DNA of 64,000 nt from positions 1 through 64,000 of the forward strand of contig JANQPB010000008.1 in assembly GCA_028285495.1 (NCBI GenBank), read 5' to 3'. The position numbers were made by a program, and so were the translations under genes. Source of the DNA: Acidimicrobiales bacterium (GTDB lineage Bacteria; Actinomycetota; Acidimicrobiia; Acidimicrobiales; SZUA-35). Positions 7,712 to 18,282 of the stretch are shown here, piece after piece. A model generated the notes under the pieces. It worked only from the letters and a program-made list of their open reading frames with translations, did no database searches and was not told where the DNA came from. The first letter of the stretch is position 1. Each line of letters starts with the position of its first letter.

Positions 7712-7963
7712 TCAGCCGAGCAGCTTGGCGACCGAGCCGGCGTAGCGGACCGCACCGTCCGCCACCTCCTCGATCGTCCGGTCGGTCGTGGCCAGCAGGT
7801 CCGGCGTCGTCTCCAGCTCGCCGGCCAGGGCCACGCCGCCGGCCAGGATGTCGTCGCTGGCCTTGCGGATCCGCTCCAGCGCGGCCAGCACCCGGTTCAG
7901 GAGGGCCAGTGCAACCGGCACCACCACCAGGAGCAGGACCAGGTTTCCGATCCACCACAACAT
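7712..7963 (-). CDS. Small single-TM protein 1 of the cox cluster
   Basis: 83 residues starting 11 bp after the coxG stop, preceded by a GAGAGGAGCTGTC-type ribosome site. The TM segment (WWIGNLVLLLVVVPVALALL) is followed by LNRVLAALERIRKASDDILA, whose heptad spacing suggests a coiled coil, and VALAGELETTPDLLATTDRT. It is the first of five tandem one-TM proteins. CoxG is known to help attach CO dehydrogenase to the membrane, so these could form the membrane patch it docks on (inference). Confidence 0.65.
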   Translation of the reverse strand: MLWWIGNLVLLLVVVPVALALLNRVLAALERIRKASDDILAGGVALAGELETTPDLLATTDRTIEEVADGAVRYAGSVAKLLG

Positions 7964-7974
7964 GACAGCTCCTC

Positions 7975-8565
7975 TCAGACCAGTTCCGGGTCGTAGGGCA
8001 GGAAGAACCGGCGGAACACCCGCAGCAGGGCCATCCGCGCCGCCCGCAGGCCGATGGCCAGACCGCCGGCGCTCGACGACTGGGCCACCGCCACCTGGCT
8101 CGGGTCGACGCCACGCTCGATCGCATCGAGCCGGTTCTGGACGTTGGTGGCGAAGTCGTTCAGCAGCACCGACGTCACGTCGGCCACCAGGCCACGACCG
8201 TACTGGGCCGCAGCCCCCGACAGCTGGAGGTCCATCGCCACCCCGACCTTGGTCCCGCTCGGCGTCGGGTCGAGGTCCGCGTTGAGCAGCAGCGCCGCCT
8301 GACCCCGGCCCTTGCGGTCGGCGCCGTTGGCGTCGACGGCGATCGTGTTGGTCGCCTCATCCCGATCGGTGATCTTGGCGTTGCCGTCGAACTCGAGCTT
8401 CACCGGCCCCAGGCCGATGGCCACGATCCCACCGTAGTGGTCCTCACCCAGCTCCTCGGTCAGCTGGGTGCCCGGCAGGCACGCCGCGACCTGGGGGATG
8501 TCGCCGAAGAACTCCCAGACGGTCTCGAGCGGCTGCCCGACCTCGAACTCGTTGGTGATCTGCAT
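7975..8565 (-). CDS. coxG: CoxG-like SRPBCC protein
   Basis: A 196-residue protein of the CoxG (carbon monoxide dehydrogenase subunit G) family. It opens MQITNEFEVGQPLETVWEFF, followed by DIPQVAACLPG, ITDRDEATNTIAV and the LQLSGAAAQYGRGLVADVTS segment. The SRPBCC fold spans about 1-145, and the tail carries an Ala/Arg-rich helix ending in FRRFFLPYDPELV, suited to membrane or partner contact. The ATG is chosen because it overlaps the upstream stop by one base and matches the family start. In known carboxydotrophs, CoxG is required for membrane anchoring of CO dehydrogenase. Confidence 0.85.
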   Translation of the reverse strand: MQITNEFEVGQPLETVWEFFGDIPQVAACLPGTQLTEELGEDHYGGIVAIGLGPVKLEFDGNAKITDRDEATNTIAVDANGADRKGRGQAALLLNADLDPTPSGTKVGVAMDLQLSGAAAQYGRGLVADVTSVLLNDFATNVQNRLDAIERGVDPSQVAVAQSSSAGGLAIGLRAARMALLRVFRRFFLPYDPELV

Positions 8566-9515
8566 CAGCCGCTCCCTTCGGTCTGCTGACGCTCGAACGT
8601 GGCCCGGCACCCGGGGCAGCAGAAGTAGTAGGTCTCGTCGCCGAGCTCGTAGGGGAACGCGGCGGGGCCGACCTCGACGGTCATCCCGCAGATCGGGTCG
8701 GTGGCCGTGGCCACGGCGGTCGCCGGCGGCGGCACCGCCTGGGTGAAGTCGCCGGCCGCCCGCAGCTGGACCAGCTCGGCCAGGATCGCCACCGCCACCT
8801 CCTTGTGGCTGGTGCGGCCGAGGTCGAGCCCGGCCGGCATGTGGAGGGCGTCGACCTGGCTCTCGGACGCACCCTGGTCGAGGAGGTGGGCCCGGATGCT
8901 CTCGGCCCGCTTGCTCGACGCGACCACGCCGACGTAGGCCGGGGTCGCCTTGAGGGCGGCGGCGAGCACGTCCTCGTCACCGTGGCCCTGGGTGGCCACG
9001 ACCACGATCGAGTGCTCGCTGAGGAGGCCCTCGCCGAACTCGGGCCCGTCGACCAGCTCGACGTTCCAGTCGAGCTGGGTGGCCAGCAGCGACAGGGTGG
9101 CGGCCATCGGCGAGCTGCCGACGATGACGAGATGGGGCACAGCCATGACCGGCTCCAGGTAGATCTGCAGGGCACCCTCGCTCTGGCACGACATCGGCAC
9201 CGCGGCCGAGCCCTGGGGCAGGTCGCCGAACCGGTCGGCGGCGCCGAGGGCGAGCAGCCGGGGGACGCCGGCGTCGAGGGTGGCGACGGCCTCGCGGATG
9301 AAGACCGGCTCGGCGCAGGCGCCGCCGATCCAGCCGTGGATCTCGCCGGAGGCGGTGTAGATCGCCCGCGACCCGTACTGGCCGGACGAGGGGCCCTCGC
9401 GCCACACGACGGTGGCCAGCACGAACGGCTCGCCCCGGCGGGCGAGGTCGACGGCGCGCTCGAGCACGCCCCAGCCCTCGACCGCCCGCGGTCCGTCCGG
9501 CGAGCCGATCGTCAC
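8565..9515 (-). CDS. CoxF/XdhC-family maturation protein fused to a C-terminal YHS metal-binding domain
   Basis: 316 residues. The N-terminal XdhC_CoxI domain reads FVLATVVWREGPSSGQYGSR and GEIHGWIGGACAEP. The middle C-terminal XdhC Rossmann domain has VIVGSSPMAATLSLLATQL, IVVVATQGHGDEDVLAAAL, AYVGVVASSKRAESIR and GLDLGRTSHKEVAVAILAEL. The last about 45 residues form a YHS/TRASH-like domain with DPICGMTVEVG and YYFCCPGCRATFE, that is one Cys plus a CCxxC cluster. XdhC proteins deliver matured molybdenum cofactor; a YHS fusion could hold copper for the CuSMo site (inference). It sits between coxL (37 bp) and coxG (1-bp overlap). Confidence 0.85.
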   Translation of the reverse strand: MTIGSPDGPRAVEGWGVLERAVDLARRGEPFVLATVVWREGPSSGQYGSRAIYTASGEIHGWIGGACAEPVFIREAVATLDAGVPRLLALGAADRFGDLPQGSAAVPMSCQSEGALQIYLEPVMAVPHLVIVGSSPMAATLSLLATQLDWNVELVDGPEFGEGLLSEHSIVVVATQGHGDEDVLAAALKATPAYVGVVASSKRAESIRAHLLDQGASESQVDALHMPAGLDLGRTSHKEVAVAILAELVQLRAAGDFTQAVPPPATAVATATDPICGMTVEVGPAAFPYELGDETYYFCCPGCRATFERQQTEGSG

Positions 9516-9552
9516 GGCGCCTCCGCCTTGCCAACGGCGTTGCCCACGGTCG

Positions 9553-11927
<2,375 letters not shown>

Positions 11928-11931
<4 letters not shown>

Positions 11932-12470
11932 GATCCGCTCCCGTCGCTCTCACGCAGCTTCTCGGCCGCCCACAGCACGGCCTTCACGATGTTCTGGTAG
12001 CCGGTGCACCGGCACAGGTTCCCCGACAGGGCCCAGCGGACCTCGTCCTCGGTCGGGTCCGGGTTCTCGTCGAGCAGGGCCTTGGCCGACAGCATCATCC
12101 CCGGGGTGCAAAACCCGCACTGGAGACCGTGCTCGTCCTTGAAGCCCTCCTGGATCGGGTGCAGCTCGCTTGCCGTTGCCAGGCCCTCGACGGTGGTGAC
12201 CTCGTGGCCGTCGGCCTGGACCGCGAACATCGTGCAGCTCTTGACCGGCTGGCCGTCGAACAGCACGGTGCAGGCCCCGCAGTTGGTCGTGTCGCAGCCC
12301 GTGTGGGTGCCGGTCAGGCGGAACCCGTTGCGGAGCAGGTGGGCCAGCAGCAGCCGGGGCTCGACGTCGGCCGCCCTGGTCTCACCGTTGATCCGCACCT
12401 CGACCCGACGGACCGGGACGCCGTCGTTGCTCGAGGTGCTCGGGGGAACCTCTTCGAAGAGGCTGGTCAT
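11928..12470 (-). CDS. coxS: Carbon monoxide dehydrogenase small (2x[2Fe-2S]) subunit
   Basis: 180 residues. The N-terminal plant-type ferredoxin domain ligands are C59, C64, C67 ([11 protein letters not shown]) and C79. The C-terminal helical domain ligands are C118, C121 (QCGFC), C153 and C155 (NLCRC). This is the full complement for two [2Fe-2S] clusters that carry electrons from the Mo site to the FAD of CoxM. It has a slightly longer, Ser-rich N-terminus than most CoxS. It lies 24 bp after coxM and overlaps coxL by 4 nt. Confidence 0.95.
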
Positions 12471-12494
12471 CGCGTGGTCTCCTCAACGGTCATG

Positions 12495-13373
12495 TCAGGC
12501 TGCCTCCGGATGGACCCGCTTGACGTCGGCCAGGATGCGCCGGACGAACGTGGCGACGACGTGGCGCTTGTAGTCGGCGCTGCCCCGATGGTCGGAGCGG
12601 GGCCTGGACACCTCGGCGGCCAGCCGGGCGGCGTTCTCGACCGAATCGGGGTCGAGCGTGGTGTTGACGAGGGCCGCCGCCGCGTCGTCGGCCGAGATCG
12701 TCGCCGCGCCGACCCCGGTCAGCCCGATGCCGGCCTGGCGGACGACGTCGCCGACCAGTTCGAGGGCGACGGCGACGCCGGCCGTGGCGAAGTCGCCGAC
12801 CCGCCGCTCCAGCTTGAGGTAGCCGCCGGCCCGGGTGCCGGCGACCGCGGGGATGACGGCCTCGACCGCCAGCTCGTCGGTGGCCAGCACGGTCTGGAAC
12901 GGCCCGGCCACGAACTCCTTGACCGGGATCGTTCGCTGCCGGCCGCCGGGTCCCTGGGCCACGATCCGACCGTCGAGCGCCACCATCACCGACGCCCAGT
13001 CGCCCTGGGGGTCGGCGTGGCAGACCGAGCCGACGAAGGTGCCCCTGGTCCGCACGATCGGGTCGGCGACCAGCGGCGCGGCGGCGGCCACGGTCGGCTG
13101 GTGGGCGGCCAGGGTGCTCGACTTCTCCAGGTCGGCGTGGCGGCAGAGGGCGCCGATCCGGTAGGTGCCGTCGGCGTCGGCCCGGTGGTAGTCGAGGCCG
13201 GGGATGTTGTTGATGTCGACCAGCGTCTTCGGGCTGGCGAACCGCAGCTTCATCATCGGGATGAGGCTCTGACCGCCGGCCAGCACCTTGGCCTCACCGT
13301 CGGCGGCCGACAGCAGGGCGATCGCCTCCTCGACGGTCGACGGGGCCTGGTAGTCGAATCTGGACGGGTACAC
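12495..13373 (-). CDS. coxM: Carbon monoxide dehydrogenase medium (FAD) subunit
   Basis: 292 residues of the FAD-binding subunit of molybdenum hydroxylases. The flavin loop AGGQS lies at 32-36 (LAGGQSLIPMMKLRFASP), and the second loop GTFVGSVCHADPQGD begins at 111 (usually TxGGS; here one Gly is Val). GRIVAQGPGG and IGLTGVGA complete the C-terminal CoxM domain. A GTG start is chosen because homology begins at once (YPSRFDYQAPSTVEEAIALL); the frame runs further upstream but overlaps the 80-aa gene. Electrons leave the enzyme through this subunit to the membrane quinone pool. Confidence 0.93.
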   Translation of the reverse strand: MYPSRFDYQAPSTVEEAIALLSAADGEAKVLAGGQSLIPMMKLRFASPKTLVDINNIPGLDYHRADADGTYRIGALCRHADLEKSSTLAAHQPTVAAAAPLVADPIVRTRGTFVGSVCHADPQGDWASVMVALDGRIVAQGPGGRQRTIPVKEFVAGPFQTVLATDELAVEAVIPAVAGTRAGGYLKLERRVGDFATAGVAVALELVGDVVRQAGIGLTGVGAATISADDAAAALVNTTLDPDSVENAARLAAEVSRPRSDHRGSADYKRHVVATFVRRILADVKRVHPEAA

Positions 13374-13429
13374 GGTTGGTCGACCTCTCGTTCCGGGTTC
13401 GCTCGTTCGCTGGCGACGTGGTGCGGCCG

Positions 13430-13672
13430 CTAGCGGCCGCCGGGCCCCTCGGGATCGGGCACGGCCCGGGGCAGCGAGTCGGGATCGGGATCGGGGCGGC
13501 GCTCCTGATGGGGCGGCCACGGGCCCTGGACCGGCTGACCGGCGACCTTGAGGTGGTCGATGAGCTGGGGCCACGCCCACACCGTCGGGCTGTCGCCCTC
13601 CTTGGGTGTGTCGGCGATCAACTCGTAGAGGCGGGGGTTGCCCGCGCTGTGACCCGATGATTCGACTGGCAT
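13430..13672 (-). CDS. Leading 80-aa hypothetical protein of the CO dehydrogenase operon
   Basis: Starts at an ATG with a strong ribosome site (AGGGGGAG directly upstream) and ends 57 bp before coxM. The sequence contains NPRLYELIADTPKEGDSPTV and WAWPQLIDHLKVAGQPVQGP, followed by a Pro/Asp/Arg-rich tail without predicted structure. A much longer frame continues upstream, but its composition is not protein-like and overlaps the hydrolase. I do not recognise a family. As the first gene of the structural operon, it may be a small regulator or a subunit-associated peptide. The good ribosome site and uninterrupted spacing support that it is translated. Confidence 0.55.
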   Translation of the reverse strand: MPVESSGHSAGNPRLYELIADTPKEGDSPTVWAWPQLIDHLKVAGQPVQGPWPPHQERRPDPDPDSLPRAVPDPEGPGGR

Positions 13673-13746
13673 GCTCCCCCTGCCTGTTGAACGGTCGATA
13701 CGTGTGTCGCTTGTCACTGCCGCGACGTTGTTGGCGTCGACCGTAG

Positions 13747-13767
13747 CTCGTCTCGCATCGCGACGAG
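13747..13767. promoter_or_regulatory. Inverted repeat upstream of the cox operon (operator candidate)
   Basis: CTCGTC - 9 nt - GACGAG, perfect 6-bp arms, 75-95 bp upstream of the first gene of the CO dehydrogenase operon and inside a non-coding gap. Placement fits a regulator site, but no -35/-10 pair of good quality was identified beside it. Confidence 0.3.
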
Positions 13768-13848
13768 AGATCAGTGGTAGCAGTTTCGGCAATCGGGTGG
13801 AAATCGACACGTCGGCGGCCACCGCGGCGACGCACCCGCATCGGCGCC

Positions 13849-14736
13849 TCAGCGGCGCAGGTGGTCGAGCAGCGCGGCGTTGACCTCGTCCGGCCGCTCG
13901 AGGTGCAGGAAGTGCCCGGCACCGGCGAGCTCGATGCGCCGCACGCCACCCGGGTGGTCGCCCTCGTCGATCGTGTGGTCGAACATCCGGCGGTCCATGC
14001 AGCCGTCGTCCGACCCGTGCAGGAACAGCATCGGTGCCGCCACCTCGGCCCGCTCGGTCGCCGGCGTCGACCGCAGGCCGAGCAGGATCGGTGGGGTGGC
14101 GTTCTGCCGGTAGTAGGCCAGCGCCGAGGTGACGACGCCGGGCTGGTCGAACTGGGCCCGCAGCCCGCGCCACTCCTCGGCGCTCAGCTCGTAGCCGGGC
14201 GACCAGGTCCGCCAGAGCCGACGGATCAGGCGGCCACCGCCAGCGGCGAGGGCCCGCTCGGGCACGACCGGGAGCTGGAAGAACGACATGTACCACGACA
14301 GCAGCAACTGCTTCGGCACCCGGCGGACCGCCGTGGGGATGCGGGGCAGCGCGGGGATGGCGAGCGAGGCGACGGTGTCGACCCGATCGGGGAAGCGGGC
14401 GGCGGCGAGGCCGACGATGGCCGCGCCCCAGTCGTGACCGATCAGGTGGGCCCGCTCGACACCGAGGTGGTCGAGCCAGCCGACCACGTCGGCGGCCAGG
14501 GTGAGCAGCGTGTGGTCGCCGTCGGTCGGCTGCGACGACGGCTCGTAGCCCCGTAACGTCGGCGTGATGACCCGGTGGCCGGCGTCGGCCAGAGGGCCGA
14601 CCTGGTGGCGGAACGTCGACGGGGTGTCGGGGAAGCCGTGGAGGCACAGCACGACGGGCGCATCGGGATCGCCGTACTGGCGGGCGCTGAACCGCAGGCC
14701 CTTGGTGTGCAGCGACAGCGGAGCGCCGTCACCCAT
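13849..14736 (-). CDS. Alpha/beta hydrolase, epoxide hydrolase-like
   Basis: 295 residues. The oxyanion-hole motif is HGFPDTP, the nucleophile elbow is GHDWGA (Asp as nucleophile, as in soluble epoxide hydrolases and dehalogenases rather than Ser), and the late catalytic His lies in GAGHFLHLERPDEV. A cap domain lies between about 135 and 215 and contains YMSFFQLP. The acid residue is probably in HGSDDGCM. It hydrolyses an epoxide or related electrophile; the physiological substrate is unknown. The start is the ATG that overlaps the downstream end of the preceding metal-hydrolase gene by one base, giving a two-gene operon. Confidence 0.85.
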   Translation of the reverse strand: MGDGAPLSLHTKGLRFSARQYGDPDAPVVLCLHGFPDTPSTFRHQVGPLADAGHRVITPTLRGYEPSSQPTDGDHTLLTLAADVVGWLDHLGVERAHLIGHDWGAAIVGLAAARFPDRVDTVASLAIPALPRIPTAVRRVPKQLLLSWYMSFFQLPVVPERALAAGGGRLIRRLWRTWSPGYELSAEEWRGLRAQFDQPGVVTSALAYYRQNATPPILLGLRSTPATERAEVAAPMLFLHGSDDGCMDRRMFDHTIDEGDHPGGVRRIELAGAGHFLHLERPDEVNAALLDHLRR

Positions 14737-15545
14737 CAGCGGAGGTCGATGCCCTGGGACGCGGCGATCGATCGGACGTCGTCGGACAGGGGCACGGTGC
14801 GGGGATCGTACGACGGCAGGTGGGCCCGCAACGTCCGGGGGATCGTGCCGTTCGTCCAGTTCCGCCGGAGGGCATCGACGACGACCCGACGGGTCGGCGT
14901 GGCCGGGTCGGTGGTGTCGCGCCGCAACACGGCCGCCATCCTGAGCAGGTAGCGCAGGAAGTGGGCCTGGGCCATGGCCCCGACGGCCACCCGGTACGGG
15001 TAGCGGCCGACGATCGCCTCGTAGGCATCGAACGTCACCGTCCGGTGCTCGACCTCCTCGGCCAGGTGCCAGGCCAGCAGGTTCGCCCACTCCGGCACGA
15101 AGCGGCCGACGTCGTCGCCGGTCATCGCCGAGCGGGCCAGGGCGAAGGTCATCGCCTCGAACCCCTCGGCGTAGGCGAGGTTGAAGGCGAGGGAGCGCTC
15201 GTCGGTGTAGCGGCGGTAGTCGTCTTCGAGCCCGTCCTCCAGTGCCCGCATCGCCGCCGCGCCCCGCTCGCTGAGCTGGGCCCGCACCACGTCGTTGATG
15301 CGGGCGTGCTGTTGGTAGTGCTGGGCCTCCTGGCCGGAGAAGGCCTTCATCTCGGCCCGGAGGAGCTCGTCGTCGACCTCCTTGGCCGCGGCTCGCATGG
15401 TCCGGATCAGGTACGGCTCGAGATAGGGCAGCGTGAACGAGAGCGCCACCAACTCACACGAACGAGACGGGTCGCCGGCATCGGGCAGCACGGGCACATC
15501 GCTCGGCCAGGCGAAGTCCGGGCGGCGAACGGTGATCGTGCTCAT
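14736..15545 (-). CDS. Predicted metal-dependent hydrolase (PF10118-type)
   Basis: 269 residues, mostly helical. Conserved acid/His positions suited to a di-metal site occur in EMKAFSGQEAQHYQQHARIN (E..E..H), YAEGFEAM and LLAWHLAEEVEHRTVTFD (E..E..H). This repeat of ExxH-type motifs is the signature of the predicted metal-dependent hydrolase family, whose fold resembles ferritin-like proteins. It is followed, with a one-base overlap, by the epoxide-hydrolase-like gene. The ATG is supported by family start and by an upstream gap containing in-frame non-coding sequence. Substrate unknown. Confidence 0.7.
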   Translation of the reverse strand: MSTITVRRPDFAWPSDVPVLPDAGDPSRSCELVALSFTLPYLEPYLIRTMRAAAKEVDDELLRAEMKAFSGQEAQHYQQHARINDVVRAQLSERGAAAMRALEDGLEDDYRRYTDERSLAFNLAYAEGFEAMTFALARSAMTGDDVGRFVPEWANLLAWHLAEEVEHRTVTFDAYEAIVGRYPYRVAVGAMAQAHFLRYLLRMAAVLRRDTTDPATPTRRVVVDALRRNWTNGTIPRTLRAHLPSYDPRTVPLSDDVRSIAASQGIDLR

Positions 15546-15607
15546 GGCCCCACCGTAGTTGCGACAACCAGACGGCCCCGAAACGAATCGTGTCGCCGTC
15601 TGGCCGA

Positions 15608-16396
15608 TCAGCCCGGCGGTGACGACCAGGAGCGACCGTCGGCGGTTTCCCAGCTGCCGAAGATGGGCTCGCCGGCGGTCATGCCGCCGTCGATGGCCAG
15701 CGTCTGGCCGGTGATGCTGCGGGCCCGCCCGGAGCAGAGGAAGGCGACGGCATCGGCGATGTCCTCGGGCGTCTGATCGTCGAGCAGCGGGATGCGCGAG
15801 ACCACGTTCTGCTTGTAGCGATCGATGTCGGGCTCCAACTGCTCCCAGAGGATCGTGCGGATGATGCCGGGCGCCACGGCGTTGATGCGGATGCCCCGGG
15901 GGCCGAGCACCCGGGCCATCGACTTCGTCCAGTGGATGACGGCGCACTTGGCCGCCCCGTAGGCGAACAGGGGCGACGCCACCTGCCCGGCGATCGACGC
16001 CGTGCTGCAGATCGCCGCCCCCTCGGTCAGGTCCGGGCCGACGATCGACGTCACGAGGTGGGCCGAGGTGAAGTTGAGATCGACCATCCGGCGGAACTCC
16101 CCCGGGTCGGCGAACGGGCCGTTGGCGGCGGCGGTCACCCCAGACCCCGGATCGCCGCCGGCGTTGTTGACGAGCACCCGGGGCACCGCACCCACCTCGG
16201 CGTAGGCGGCCCGGACCGACCCCGCATCGGTGACGTCACACCGATGGACGCTGACCCGCTCGTCGTCGATCGGATCGTCGAGCAGGTCGAACACCGCGAC
16301 CCGATCGACCACCCCCTGGCCGAGGAGGGCGTCGACCATGGCCAGGCCGAGGCCCCTCGCTCCCCCGGTGACGATCGCCAGCCGTTCCTCGTCCAT
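15608..16396 (-). CDS. Short-chain dehydrogenase/reductase
   Basis: A 262-residue classical SDR. The cofactor motif is TGGARGLG (10-17), followed by NNAGG, the catalytic Ser region ICSTASIAG and the YGAAK (Tyr-xxx-Lys) motif. RGIRINAVAPGIIRT and DGGMTAGEP mark the C-terminal half. An acidic residue after the second strand (VFDLLDD) favours NAD(H) over NADP(H). The ATG is the first start after the divergent intergenic region shared with the Anbu gene. Substrate cannot be assigned. Confidence 0.82.
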   Translation of the reverse strand: MDEERLAIVTGGARGLGLAMVDALLGQGVVDRVAVFDLLDDPIDDERVSVHRCDVTDAGSVRAAYAEVGAVPRVLVNNAGGDPGSGVTAAANGPFADPGEFRRMVDLNFTSAHLVTSIVGPDLTEGAAICSTASIAGQVASPLFAYGAAKCAVIHWTKSMARVLGPRGIRINAVAPGIIRTILWEQLEPDIDRYKQNVVSRIPLLDDQTPEDIADAVAFLCSGRARSITGQTLAIDGGMTAGEPIFGSWETADGRSWSSPPG

Positions 16397-16519
16397 GGTC
16401 CGATCCCCTCTCGCTCGATCGTCGGCCGAGACCACGGTCGCCAGGATCGGTCGATCAGGCAAATCGGCCGTGGCCGCGAGGGCGTCGGCGCCGGTTCCCG
16501 GGGCCGTAGCATCCGGGGG

Positions 16520-17284
16520 GTGACCTACTGCCTGGCCATGCGACTCGATGAGGGTCTGCTGTTCCTGTCCGACACCCGCACCAACGCCGGCATCGACCAC
16601 GTCGGGACCTACCGCAAGCTGCACGTGTTCGAGCCGGACGACGACCGGGTGGTCGTGATCCAGTCGGCCGGCAACCTGGCGACGACCCAGGAGGTGCTCG
16701 ACCGGATCGGCCGGGATCTCGACGGGTCGGGTGAATCGCTGGCCAATGTCGGCGAGCTGTGGCAGGCCGCCCTGTACGTCGGTCGGGTGGCCAACGACGT
16801 CGTCGACCGGCACCAGGCGTCGCTGGCCCGCTCCGGCGCATCGGGCACGGCGACGTTCATCGTCGGAGGCCAGATCGACGACGGCGAGCCCGACATCCTG
16901 CTGGTCTATCCCGAGGGCAACTACATCCGGGCGTCCGACGATCGGCCCTATCTGCAGATCGGCGAGCGCAAGTACGGCAAGGCCTGGCTCGATCTCGCCG
17001 TGCGGGCCGACGCCGACCTGGACACCGCGGCCAAGGTGGCGCTGTCGTCGATGGTGGCCACCGCGCTGTCGAACCTGTCGGTGGGGCCGCCGTACGACCT
17101 CGGCATCGTGCGGCGCGACGCCCACCGCATCGACTGCGGCCGCATCGAGGGCGACTCGCCGTTCCTCGATCGGCTGTCGCAGGTCTGGACCGACCACCTC
17201 AACGCCGCCGTCGAGGCGCTACCCCAGGTCGAGCCGGCCGACACCACGTTCCTGGCGCCGGACTGGACGTCGGGCAACCGATGA
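16520..17284 (+). CDS. Anbu, proteasome-type peptidase (ancestral beta subunit)
   Basis: 254 residues of the Anbu/BPH branch of proteasome-like peptidases. It begins V-T-Y-C-L-A-M-R-L-D, so removal of the initiator would expose Thr2 as the N-terminal nucleophile. Family segments include LLFLSDTRTNAGID, RKLHVFE, VVIQSAGNLATTQEV and SVGPPYDLGIVRRD. A GTG start with GGGGGG upstream was chosen because it puts Thr at position 2. Its stop overlaps the glutaminase start (ATGA), and glutaminase in turn overlaps an FAD-dependent oxidase, so the three are one transcript. Anbu is best known from proteobacteria and cyanobacteria; its role is unresolved. Confidence 0.85.
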   Translation: MTYCLAMRLDEGLLFLSDTRTNAGIDHVGTYRKLHVFEPDDDRVVVIQSAGNLATTQEVLDRIGRDLDGSGESLANVGELWQAALYVGRVANDVVDRHQASLARSGASGTATFIVGGQIDDGEPDILLVYPEGNYIRASDDRPYLQIGERKYGKAWLDLAVRADADLDTAAKVALSSMVATALSNLSVGPPYDLGIVRRDAHRIDCGRIEGDSPFLDRLSQVWTDHLNAAVEALPQVEPADTTFLAPDWTSGNR

Positions 17285-18282
17285 GCGCCGACCCGGTCCG
17301 CCCCGGTCCCGTCGGCGACTCGCACGACGAGCGGACCGAGCGCCGGCTCTGGCTCGAGGACGTGCTCGCTCGCCTGCACTCGCGGTACGTCGGGCTGACC
17401 GACGGTGCGCTGGCCGACTACATCCCGGAACTGGCCACCGTCGACCCCGACCGGTTCGCCATCGCGGCGATGACCACCGACGGTGAGCGGGTCGAGGTCG
17501 GCGCCTGCGACCACCGGTTCACGATCCAGTCGATCTCCAAGCTGCTGGTCTACGGGTTGGCACTCGAGGCCAACGGTCGCGAGGCGGTGCTGGAACGGGT
17601 CGGCGTCGCCCCGACCGGCGAGCGGTTCAACGCCATCGTGCTCGACGACGCCGACAACCGGGCCCCCAACCCGATGGTCAACGCCGGGGCGATCGCCGTC
17701 ACCGATCTCGTGGCCGGCGACGGCGTCGACGACCGGCTCGGCGCCGTGCTCGACGTGTTCGAGCGCTACCTCGGCCGCCGGCCCGAGATCGACGAGGCGG
17801 TGTGGACATCCGAGCGGGCCACCGGCGACCGCAACCGGGCCATCGCCTACCTGATGCTGAGCCGGGGCATCCTCGACGGGCCGGTCGACGACACCCTCGA
17901 CCTCTACTTCGCCCAGTGCTCGCTGCTGGTGACGGCCGCCGACCTGGCCACCATCGGGGCGATCATCGCCAACCACGGCGCCGACCCCCGGACGGGCGGG
18001 CGCGTCATCGAGCCGACCGTTGCCCGGGACCTGATGACCGTCGCCCTGACCTGCGGCATGTACGACTACGCCGGCGAGTGGGCCTACACGGTCGGGATCC
18101 CGGCCAAGAGCGGGGTCGGCGGCGGCATCCTCGGCGTCCTGCCCGGCGCCGGCGGCATCGCCACCTTCTCACCCCGACTCGACGAGCACGGCCACAGCGT
18201 GCGCGGGGTCAACGTGTTCGAGGAGCTGTCGCGCGACTTCGACCTGCACCTCTTCGACCCCGACCGGCCGTGGTACCGATGA
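17281..18282 (+). CDS. glsA: Glutaminase
   Basis: 333 residues of the serine-dependent beta-lactamase-like glutaminase family. The catalytic SxxK motif is Ser84-Ile-Ser-Lys87 in FTIQSISKLLVYGLALE; NPMVNAGAIAV and the later YAGEWAYTVGIPAKSGVGGG segment hold the other active-site Tyr residues. It hydrolyses L-glutamine to glutamate and ammonia in the cytosol. The ATG overlaps the Anbu stop, and the stop overlaps the next start, indicating tight coupling. The first about 25 residues are an extra, probably disordered extension. Confidence 0.92.
   Translation: MSADPVRPGPVGDSHDERTERRLWLEDVLARLHSRYVGLTDGALADYIPELATVDPDRFAIAAMTTDGERVEVGACDHRFTIQSISKLLVYGLALEANGREAVLERVGVAPTGERFNAIVLDDADNRAPNPMVNAGAIAVTDLVAGDGVDDRLGAVLDVFERYLGRRPEIDEAVWTSERATGDRNRAIAYLMLSRGILDGPVDDTLDLYFAQCSLLVTAADLATIGAIIANHGADPRTGGRVIEPTVARDLMTVALTCGMYDYAGEWAYTVGIPAKSGVGGGILGVLPGAGGIATFSPRLDEHGHSVRGVNVFEELSRDFDLHLFDPDRPWYR

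Noticed and set aside
7188..8126. A 312-codon minus-strand frame across coxG and the small TM genes
   Set aside because: Only its last 88 codons look like a protein (the third small TM protein); the rest is an Arg/Gly-rich shadow of coxG and its neighbours.
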